64,000 nt of DNA from Vigna angularis (Eukaryota; Streptophyta; Magnoliopsida; Fabales; Fabaceae). Made by a program: the position numbers and the translations under genes. This document shows, piece by piece, positions 38,601 through 49,300 of the stretch (the stretch's first letter is position 1; each line of letters opens with the position of its first letter). The notes beneath the pieces were generated by a model. That model was not told the DNA's origin, searched no databases, and saw only the letters and a program-made list of their open reading frames with translations. Location of the stretch: the NCBI RefSeq assembly GCF_016808095.1, contig NC_068970.1, positions 47,899,630 through 47,963,629 of the forward strand, written 5' to 3'.

Positions 38601-38764
38601 TGCATGTAACCCATATGTTTAAGTGAACCTAATACTCCAAAATAACACCATTTATCGGGGTCTACATCCCAATTAACTATCTCCCCGCCTATATAATTAA
38701 AGGGGACTTCTTTGATCAAGGTCCCACCATGGTGGACCACTACCCGAATCATGTCATCACACAT
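35632..38764 (-). pseudogene. Mutator-like (MuDR) transposase, broken
   Basis: Exon 1 (38764-36923, 614 codons) starts MCDDMIRVVVHHGG. It contains an N-terminal MuDR domain, an acidic repeat region (about residues 150-300) and a DNA-binding/MULE domain with the catalytic aspartates D546 (CLDGCFLK) and D611 (WMLDQQK). A GTATAA donor leads to exon 2 (36842-36619) with the C-x2-H signature RYCLRHLYGNF. Exon 3 (36559-36284) encodes FWSRSRFTGQ and a coherent MULE continuation. Exon 4 (about 36200-35632) holds the SWIM finger (CRKW...CCHA), a CCHC knuckle (CSICRQRKHNKNNC) and a Pro/Gln/Thr-rich tail. In the SWIM frame a TAA at 36172-36174 interrupts the protein, and the candidate exon-4 acceptor does not restore phase. 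It is therefore scored as a pseudogene, although most of its length is open. The encoded protein would cut and move elements with matching TIRs. Confidence 0.8.
37760..38340 (-). repeat. Acidic-repeat coding minisatellite
   Basis: Within transposase exon 1, degenerate units of about 33-36 bases encode V(E/D)-x-E-D/E-x-x-L-(D/E)-V stretches. The plus-strand frames here (histidine/proline- or serine-rich) are antisense shadows. Confidence 0.7.
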
Positions 38765-39079
38765 CCCTACCCGAACCCTGCAAATGCAAACGGGGGACCA
38801 CTAATTTTAGTTAAAGTAAGACCTATGGGACAACTATCATGCATCAAAACAAGACAACTTTTCACACAAAACAATTTCACCCATAGTTAAACCCCCTGAA
38901 ACGCGACAACAATCAAAACATATCGAAAAACCTCATGCACTTAAAATTATCAAATGTAAACCCTAACCTGATTTGCGGAATTCAATTTGCTCTCCAGATT
39001 TCAGCTTCAAGATCACCCAATTTTGAAGACAGCTCCTCCAAAATGCTTAACCCCACCCAAATCGCGATTTCTGCAACCT

Positions 39080-39353
39080 AAACCCTAACTCAGAATTTTT
39101 TAATCACTGCCACGTGAACTTTAATCAAAATCACATGTTTACTCCTTATGCAGCCACGTTATGAACTTAAATAGCCACGTTGCACAGATCACTCCACGTT
39201 GTCAGCTGGATCGTTAAATATTTAACGCCGTCACCAAAAAGGATTTAATTGTCCACTTTTTTCACAAGTTGGGAGCACATTGAACTTTTGAAAAAAAGGT
39301 AGGACGGACTTGAACATTGCCCTCTAAAGAGGGACCAAAAGAAGTATTAAGCC
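39080..39353 (-). repeat. Right TIR of the Mutator-like element
   Basis: Reverse-complement partner of 34177-34451. It would hold the promoter region of the transposase gene, whose coding start is at 38764. A 5' UTR intron is possible because the sequence just before the start reads CATTTGCAG. Confidence 0.85.
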
Positions 39354-40315
39354 TTAAAAAAATTAACAAAATACATGAAAAATTAATAGAAATAATGAGT
39401 TTCTTATCTACTTTTTTCTTCTAATGAATAGATCATAAAACATACACACGATAAATGAGAATAAATAAAGAATTTGTGTTTTACTATTTGAGAGATCATG
39501 AACTAAACTTGTAAAGAGAGAATATAAAAATATCTATTTTCTTCTCTTTTAAATTTTATCGTCTTTTTATTATATTTAATTTAATATGTTAATATTTATT
39601 AAAATCAAATGGCATTTTTTATAAAATAAATTAGAAGTCATCCTAATTTAGTTATTAGACCGGGAATGCTAAAAAATCGTGATTCTCACCTGTAATCCTT
39701 CGTCACTCATTATTATAAATAGTTCTATTATACTTTCTTATTTATAATGAGTATTATATTATACTTATATTTTTTGTTAATATTAAAGTTAGTTATATTT
39801 TACAATAATATATATTTTATGTTAAAATATGATATGAAAGGTTGAATATTAATTAATAATGATAATTTTTCCATTAATCAGAGTAGTCCACTGCAGCAAG
39901 TAGAGCTCACTGAGCCCTAAACCTCTGTCTTGGCTAATTTGAAAATTGATTTGCACTTTGTTATAAACTATAAACTTCTTAGTGTAGTGCACTATAGTGC
40001 GGTTTGCCCACCTCTAATCACTGTTGCCTACTTCGCTTCTCCCGCATTACTGACATTCATAGGGCTTTGCATCGCGTTGTCGTCGTTGGTTTCCTCGGCG
40101 TTTTCGTTGGAGTCGTCGTGCTTCTTCTTTATGAATTTTTGTAGTTTTTGAGGGTCAAGTTCGTCGTGCTTTCGCTTTGGTGCTACCGTGACAATTTTCT
40201 TTGTTATCTACAACTGACAAAGAGGTATATGATATAATAGTATAGAAAAGGTGGACACAGTAGCGAGTGCCTGTATTTCCACTACACTTGGAGGTTTGCT
40301 TCCCTTTTCCCTCCC
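39354..40315. other. Intergenic and promoter/5' UTR region of the helicase gene
   Basis: 39363-39880 is AT-rich. From about 39890 the sequence becomes GC-richer and probably holds the promoter and leader. I could not single out a TATA box with confidence. Frames at 39930-40151 (plus) and 40208-40435 (minus) are not supported. Confidence 0.4.
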
Positions 40316-40324
40316 ATGGTTGTT

Positions 40325-43300
40325 ATGGCAGTTGAGAAGGAAAAGCTTCAGGAAGAATCCGTAATCCGCCGCTTCTACAAGATTATTCTTAGTTGGGACT
40401 ACCGTGCTCTCCTCAAGGAATCTAAGGCAATTCACTTCATTCCTTACTATTTTTCTTTTGTTTCTGTGTTTTTTTCTTTTTAATTTGCTTTCGTAATGTC
40501 TTTTGGAATGTCGTGTTTTCAGGAGCAGAAGAAAGGGACTGCGAAGTCAACACTCGTGAAGGTGAAGAACCGGTATACAGACGTTGATGACTATATTGCA
40601 ACCTACGAACCGCTCATCTTTGAAGAAGCCAAATCCCAGATCATTAAGGAGAAAGAGGAAGAAGAGGGTATCTTTAATTTCAACTATTTTTTCGTTTTTT
40701 GAGAAGATTATTATTCTTGCAGTAGCAATGTAGCACAGTTGTTAACAGCCTTTGTCTCAGGTCTTTAGCCCTTTCTATACTATTCTTGTTAGTTGGGTGG
40801 GAGTGACTGACTTTGTAGGACTAGTCAGAGGAATGTTAAAGCCCTGTCTAAGTTGCGGTTCTCTCTTTTTCACTTCAATTTAAATAATAACTGGTTTGTT
40901 TTTCATGTTTTAAAGTTAGAAGGGTCCATCAATGTAGTGAGGTATGGTTCACAAATAAATCTACTTCTTAAGCACATAATCAAAGGTCCGATTCTGGGTC
41001 TGTGTTAATAGAGAATATCTATTAAGAGAGACTTGCCCTTTAAATAGAGTTTTGGATTAGTCTTTTAGCTGTCGCCTACGAGAGATTTCATAAATCTTTG
41101 GATTAGTCTCTAGTACTGAGATACCCTAGGGACCAAAATAAAAGTTTGAAGGGTCTCTTTGCTTAAGATTTTTTTTTTGTTTGCCTGACCACAGTGACTG
41201 ATTGGAAATTGGGGGTGGTAAAAATTTGGAATGAGGCAGATGATTTTCATTTTATAGAATTTCCGTGTGAAATTAATGAGGGAGAATCAATATCACAGAA
41301 TGATCTTTTGCTGCTTTCCAGAGATAAGGTACTACCAGTGATGAGAAGTTATGTGTTTTGGGCTTTGAATATTTTGCCTATTCGAATTTGAATTGATTGC
41401 CTATCTGTATTTGTCGCTGCAGTTTGGAGATGGAAAAAGAGTACCTACTGTTTATGCATTTGCTTTGGTGGAACATGTCCGGAAATATTTTAATACCCGA
41501 CTTGTTCGAGTTAGACTCTATCTTGCTGGGGAGTTCTTAAAATATAATACAGATGATGTAAAATCTTGTCCTAGGCTGCTTAACATGCGATCTCATATAT
41601 GCGAGACAGAAAGACAGTTATATTTTATGAAGGTAGCCTATTCTATCATGTACTTCTAGTAATATCAGTATTGTGTGTGTTTTCTATGTGGAGGCTGCCT
41701 TCCTTGATTAATTGTATTATTAATTTATAATAGAAATATAAAGGTTTTCAGAATTTTTTTTCTTAACAAAAGGCATTTTCTTTTAAATTAGCTTTGCCGT
41801 TGATCCAATGTGAAAATCATGCAGCAATGCAGCTTATCTACTATTGCTCGTGAATATTTGGCTATTCGAACTTTAGGCTGTCTCCCGTACAAGGATTTAA
41901 TATTAAGTGCAGTTGGAGAAGATTTTGGCACAGAAGTCGAGGAATGGAAAATCCCAACACCATTGAGGGAATATGTTGAAAATAGTTTTAATCAGTACCA
42001 GCGTGAGGCCATTACAGTAAGTTTTTTATTTTAGAAGTTGAATAAAGTAAATAAAACTAAAACTTGTTCATCAACTCAGGCTTGTTTTTGTCTTTCTTCT
42101 TCTTTTAACCAATCCAATGGCTTTTTCTCATTTTTTGTTACTGATATATAGTTTGGAAAGAATAAATGCTGGATTATGACTAGAGGGGGGCATATTTGCA
42201 AGTTTGGATTTCGCATTTAGTTGAAGGATATACTACTTCAAACGTATTATGATGCAAGCATATCATTCAGAGTTCTGTTTTACTTTTTTGTCACCAAGTT
42301 TTCTCAATTTGAAAATGCTCCTTGTTTTCCACGTTTCTTTTCTTCTGTACTTGTTAAAGGCTTGGGTTTTTCCAATTTCAATCTCATCTTAATTTCTTTT
42401 GGTTTTGATATAGGAGTCAGAAAAAGAAATGTAGGAGCAAAAGGCATCCAAAACAAACTACCTAATATCTAATTTCAAATGAACTGAAACAATAAACTTA
42501 AATCACGCATTTATCTCCCCATCTTTATAAATTCTTTCTCCTTTATTATTTTCTTTTGTCCAATAAAATTCTTATCACTCTTTTGGAAGAGAATGTGCTT
42601 TTGTTGATGAACCCTTTTGAAAGATCTTTTAAAAAATTTAAAAGCTATGTTACATTTATACTGTCTGAACCAATTCTCCTTTCTCAAAGTTAGCTTTTGT
42701 AAGGTGAAGCATAATAGTTTAGCTAGGAAAGAAAACCATTTTATCCCTTTAGTTTAAAGCATATTCAAGCATGCACAATTGTTAGAAAAATATACACTGC
42801 AACATATGCCATCATAATAAGTTACAAGTCAAACAACAAAGAGGAGAAAAAAGAAAGTGAAGATTGATCAGAAGTTTTCATTCCTTAATAAGATGTAAAG
42901 CTCTTGTAACCTTATATTCATTCCATTTTAACATTTTATTTCTGTTCCAGGCTGGTCTATCATCAAAAGCCTTTGTCCTGATACAGGTAGGTCTCTATTT
43001 GGCTTTCTGTTCTAAAATTTTTTTAATGCTTTTTCATATTTCCCTTTTCTGTTAGGCAATGCTTGGTGTTATGTTTATCAGTTATGCTGAATTATTTTTC
43101 TGAAAAGACTTGTTTGCTATATTCGGGAAATGGAGAAATTTATTTCAAAGAACTGCCAATTGGAAATAATAAGTTCTCATTGAATAGCAAGAAGGGGGAC
43201 CAGAGGCAGCAACATGGGAGGATGTGGCAACCATATGGGATCACTTTCCAGATTTTAACCTTGAGGACAAAGTTGTTCAGGCAGTAGCGTGTAATGATAG

Positions 43301-46300
43301 GATTATGAATGTTTATGTTAGGAGGAAAGTTGTTAAAAAATAAAACATAGTTTGTTACAGGTGATTTGGGCTGCTATAGTCTCCTTAGTGGGAAGACTAT
43401 ATATAGGTGTGGTTTTGTCTTTTAGAAGGGACGTTTTTGATTAGTTTGAGAGGCTGGACAGGACTAGTTGCAACCTGTGTGAAGGGAAACAATATCCCTT
43501 GGTTGTTTTCTTGTACTCTGCTTGTGTTGGAAGAATAGATACGTTTCCAGTGCTGGGTGTTGATAACACTGGTGTTTTTGGGTGTAGAACTAAACGTTTT
43601 AGGTTCCTTTTAATCCAGAAACCTAACATTTTTTCTATCAATCTTATTTGTTCAACTATCCTCTTGCAAAATACCTATGAGACATCTGGGTTTTTATCAA
43701 TGTAAAGTTGTCTTTTTTTATAATAAAAAAAATTGTAATCCAGCCTAACCAACTCCTTTCAGGGGCCCCCAGGGACTGGGAAGACTCAGACCATACTTGG
43801 GATTCTAAGTACCATTTTGCATGCAACTCCTACAAGAGTGCATTCTAAGTAAGCATAATATTTAGTATATGTCTGCAGTCTTCTATTTCTAAAAATTCAG
43901 TTTTTTGTTGCTATTGTTGTCTTCAGCAAAGCATTGTGTTAGGAGTGTGCCTGGTAGAAGTGAGATATTGAAGCAAATTTTGCTTCTACCAAGCAATTTA
44001 TGGTCTTATTTTTGCTTAATCTTTCTTTCTCTTTATTCATACATATGGTTATTGATATTTTCTTTTGGAAGCAGGACCTATGAGCTAAGGCAACGACCGC
44101 AATTAACTACTGAGGAGAAGTAAGATTTTCTTTGAAAATATTTAGGCTTTACTTGGTTAAGAAAACTTCTTGCCACGGATGTTGGTTATTTCCAGTGATT
44201 CTGACATAATATTTCTTTTAATTCCCCATATCCGCCATCTTTTGAAATCCTTATCTGTTATGTTCATTATTAATCTCTTCTTGCTTTGTGTTATGCATGT
44301 TTGCTTTCTTGCCATGCCTACCTTCAAGTAGTTCATAAACAAATGTTGTGAATCAAGTAGAAGTGCAACAATAAGGGTAAAATTTGATTTTTGTATTATA
44401 TCATAAATAAAATAGCTGTAATTCAAGTTAAGGGCACTTTTCTTTGGTTTCTCTTTCACTTTAGATGGTTTAATTTTATATCAACATCGTAAGAAGCTGG
44501 GAAAATTGTTTAAAGCTTATGAAAGTTTTTGGACTTTGGCTTATAGAAGTAAGTGATCTGGATGATTACTTATTTGATATTTGCGTTGTTGGAGTATGAT
44601 AAGAGAGAAAGAACCTATTGGCTTAACTGTACTTTAGAATTCTCCAAGGTCCAAATAAAGTATTTTGATTAGAATATTCTTGAGGATGTTTCAAGAAATT
44701 ATTTTAATTAAAGTACAATTCTAGATGATTGGAGTATTACATAAGTCAGTTTCTTTAGCTGATTTTATGAATGCAGGTCCATAGCAGAGTGCCCTTCCAA
44801 ATTGATAAAGTTGATTTTAACCTCTATAGTATCTCTTGCATGTTGGCTTGCTCTTTTACCCTATTTTGTAGAATTCAAGAATAATTTAGTTTGGTTAGAT
44901 GATGTTCAACAAGAGCCTTGTGATATTTGGTTTCAAAGTACATATCTTGCAAAATTACCTAGGAATGGTGACCACTTCTGTCCCAAGATCAATTAAAATA
45001 AACCGCAAATGGGTTTTATACTAGCATTGTTAGTGTTGAAATGTAATGTTATTTTATTATTTCTTTTATATATACATACCAAGCTTGTGTTGCCTCTTTT
45101 TGTAACCTTTATATATACATCAATCAAAAGCACAACAGTTTATGTTGAATACACTGATATTTCTCCATCTTATTTATTCAATTGTTAGCAGAATGCACTT
45201 TTCACATTCCATCATGCTAGAAGATTTTATTTTCTTTTCCCTTTTCCCATGACAGACAAAGACATTGGAGACTAGCGTCTCCATGGCTTAGTAGTATTAA
45301 TCCAAGGGATAGTCTGATGCCAAAAGACGGTGATGATGGCTTTTACCCAACTACTGGAAATGAACTAGTAAGTACTCCTCTCATTGGTTAAAATTGTTGA
45401 TCTTGCAAAATAACATCTCTAATGATGGGTTTTATCAGAAACCTGAAGCTGTAACTTCAAGTCGGAAGTACCGTGTAAGAGTGTTAGTTTGTGCCCCATC
45501 AAACTCTGCCCTTGATGAGATTGTGTTGAGGGTTCTCAATGGAGGTATTAAGTTTCTTCAATGCATTTGTTTGGGAAAAAGAATTCTTCTTTCTGCATTC
45601 ATTTACTTGCCATGATTTTGACCCTCTTAGTTTTGTGTTTGTGTTAGGATATAATGTGTGCATAATAAAAGGAAATATATTAGGAATTAGTTGTTAGTTG
45701 GTTAGGGGGGCCTTTATAAGAAGGCAGGTAGGTCTTGTGTCAGGGTACTTTGGATTATCTTATAGATTGAACTTTGGCTCTTTGTGAAGGGGAAACCCTT
45801 GGAGAAGGGAGTGCTCTCCTATTCTTGTATTCTTTGGTTACAATAATAATACAGTTCTGTTTCCAGTAATCTGGTGAGTGTGTGTGTGTGCTGTTTTGAG
45901 TGATAGTTAGACTTCTTGACTAAAGAAGCCTAACAAATTGGTCTGACGTGCCGGATATCCTTAGGAGTGTTGGATCATTGGGAGAGAAGCTTGATGGAAG
46001 GAAGAATGAAGGCTTTGGAGGGAAGGATGGATGGAAGAATAAAGGCCCTGGAGGGAAGGAAGGATTATGTATAGAGGTGGGCCAACAAACAGAAAAGGGA
46101 GCTAGCAGAATGGAGAAGAAATATGCAAGAAATGAGAGAAATGCTTCAAGAAATCAAGATTCACATAAAGGGCTTAGAAAGAAGTGACAAATCTGTCATG
46201 AAAGGATAGAAAGAGGGTTCAGAAGAAGAGTTGGAGGAAGACAGGGGTGAACAAAATTGGAGGAAGCAGGTAGAATTGCCCAGGTTTGAGGGGTTGGGCC

Positions 46301-49300
46301 TATTGGGTGGATCTCTAAGGCAGAGAAGTTCTTTGACATCCAAAATGTCCCAGAGAAGGAGAGGCTCAAGTTGGCTTACAAGTGCATGGAGGGAGGCACA
46401 ATCTATTGGTTCAGGGTTGGAAAAATAAAACCAAGAACCCTTGGAAAGAGCTGAAAGAGGCATTGATAAGGGGGTTCGGAGGAAGAGATAGAGGTTCTGT
46501 TTTTGAGAAGTTAGCCCAAACTACAGAAGTCACAGAAGTTGCTGCTGAGAACGTTGTTGAAGTTTCTGTTGTGAGGGTGGATAACATGACAAATGTTGGT
46601 AGGGAAAATACATCAGGTGAAGATCATGATGGGAAGGTTGTGACTCTTGCTTCTCCAAGTAAAGTTGCAAAAGTTGTTGTTTTTAGTGGAGATAGAGTGG
46701 TAGGTTGTGGTGGGAATGTCAAAACAGTAAAGAAAGGGGAAGCATTGTTGAGGCCTGGGGTTAAAACAGTGGTGTCAAAGAGCAACCCAATTGAGTCTGT
46801 TTACAGAGCAAGCGAGGACCTGTTGCAAGATATCAAGAAAGGAAAGAAACCCTCAGGTGGAGGAGAAAATTCAAGCAATTGGGAGTGTTAGGATATTTAT
46901 CCTATTTATCATCATTATATTGTGTCAAGGTTATCCTATTTATCATGATTATATTGTATCTATGATTACCCTATTTATCATGATTATATTGTGCCTCGGC
47001 TTACTCTAATTATATGATTATATTACCCTAATTATCATGTACTCTTGTATCGATTTATTTTTATAAATAGAAGATTATGAGAGGGATCAATCAAGCCCTC
47101 TAGAATTATCTTACAGTTTAATTCTCAAGTGGGAGTAAAAAGAGGAGGATGCCATTGACAATAATGGAGCTAGGAAGGGTGAGGAGACACCAGTTTTTTG
47201 GTGGGTGAAAAGAGAAGAGTTGACCTCTTATGAAAGGATTGACACCCAAGATCAAACAAACAACAAAGGCAGCAAATGCTTATGAAGTTCAAAACACTAA
47301 AGGATCAACAAAAGCACACCCAAACAACAAAGAAAATGCAGTCCAGGGGTGCAAGACTTGGCAGAAAAAATCCAAGAACCTTTCTTGGAAAAATCTAGCC
47401 ACAACTCTACTAAAGATAGTTGAAGGGAACAGAAGAAGCATTTTATGTGAGAGTTGGGAAGCAGTAACTAAGATGGGGAGTGTGGAAATTTTACATGAGA
47501 GTTTGCAAGTAGATGGAGCATCTGCCAAAAGTGTTGTGGCTACAAGAGTGATGACAAATTTATGAACACTGAAAAACGGCACCACAAACTTGTTGGACAA
47601 TCGGCAAGTGTGACCGAATCGTTTCAAGTAATAAAACTCGGTAAGACCAAGTATCGTTCTCCCAAAGGACTCACGGCCTAGTTTAGTTATGTGATTTGTT
47701 GATTATTTAAGACTTAAGAACAAATTGATTGGAGTTTTATATGCAAAAGACAGTAAATAAACATGTATGCATGAATTTGATCAATGGCGAAAACAGAATA
47801 CAAACACTTCAATGAAATATATGGATGAGTATGTTGTTGGGGTTATCAATTTCATCTTATCCACTCTCATATACTTTAGGAATTCAACATTCTTTTCATC
47901 AATTGTTAATGCCACTCTCTAAATCACCTTGCAAGAAGGTCTATCCTTAATTACGAGTTCATACAATTCCTAGCATTCCTAGTAATTAGTTCTGAAGTTA
48001 AGGAGCTTAAAGGCAACCAATATGCTATTGGGAGAATTTCCCCGGATCTAGATTTCCCCGTACGTTCCCATATCGACAAAATCAATAATCATGGCAATGA
48101 ATGAGTTAAACAATGCAAGCATTAAGCAAAGAGGAAAAACCCTAACTAATGATGAAAGAAAGCATAAGTCTTAAAAGTAAGATGTTAAAACAAATTCCAT
48201 ATATGAGAGTTTCACAAGACTACATTGATTCCCCAACAACAATACAAGGTTTAGTTCACCATATTCATGGTGAAACTAGATGAATAATAATGGAAGAATG
48301 AAAGATAAAACCCTAGAAAGGTGAAGAGGTAGCCTAAGCATCCAAGATCTTCCTTCAAAGGGGTGGAAAAGAGAGTATTTGCTTCGTCTCTGCCAAAGAT
48401 ACAAACCCTAGGACGTCCTAAAGCTTATATATTATTCTAAAAATACAGAAAAATTAGGCCCAAACCCATAAAAGTGCCGCTCAGCGGTAAGTGCATGAGT
48501 TGGTTTCTTCTCCTCAGCGGCCATTTTGCCCCTCAGCGGATCCAACGTGACCTCCTGAGTGCCGCTCAGCGGTAAACTACCGCTGAGCGGTACTTGCGGC
48601 TTCTCCTTTTTCACTTTTTGATGTCTTTTCTGATTCCATCTCTCTCCTTCTTCACTTCTTTCACCAAATTCACCTTAAAACCTGCATAAAAACACTGAAA
48701 TCAAGCATAAACCTGTCCAGCTCTCTTATTTATGAAAATATAACCAAAAGCATGATTTCAAGCTAGTTTCTAAGTGTTAAAGGTTGCTTTTAGTATCAAT
48801 TTTAAGCATGAAAATAACAGTTTTTCAACTCTTATTAAAGAGCCAATGAAGTCAGAGTTGAGATTTTGAGGATTTTACAAAATTGGGCTAAAAGAATCCA
48901 GGAAAAGTGGAAGTCATTAGAGGAGGATTTGCCAGCTCCCAAGCCTCCAGACCTGAATTGGAGGGCAGCAGCCACCACCCAAGCCCCCAGATTTAAAGTT
49001 GCAAACAGTAGCAGTGGTATTGGATGGTTTGACAGCAATAACAGGGATTGGGAGTGGGAAAACATTTCATCCAAAAATTCAAGATATGGTTGTCATAAAC
49101 AAATAAAACACTAAAAGACCAATGGCAATAATATTTCTTTGCAGGGCTGCAATGTAACGTTAAGAGGAAACAATTTAGGGTTCCAACCTTTACAAGGTTG
49201 TTTTGCAGCGGGATGTAATGTTAGGATATAATGTGTGCAGAATAAAAGGAAATAGATTAGGAATTAGTTGTTAGTTGGTTAGTTGGTTACGGGGGCCTTT

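Larger units (their letters stand above)
34177..39353 (-). mobile_element. Mutator-like element with long TIRs and two broken genes
   Basis: Terminal inverted repeats of about 275 bp: left 34177-34451 starting GCTTAATACCTCTTTTGGTC, right 39080-39353 starting, on the minus strand, GGCTTAATACTTCTTTTGGT. The element is flanked by the 9-bp duplication TTAAAAAAA (34168-34176 and 39354-39362). A 9-bp duplication with TIRs of this length is the MULE hallmark. The AT-only duplication is low-complexity, so it is less decisive than the TIRs. The element carries a minus-strand transposase pseudogene and a plus-strand GRF zinc-finger pseudogene. It sits about 1 kb upstream of the MAA3-like gene. Confidence 0.9.

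Noticed and set aside
47289..47627. 112-codon minus-strand frame in the gypsy relic
   Set aside because: No domain. It lies opposite decayed gypsy internal sequence.
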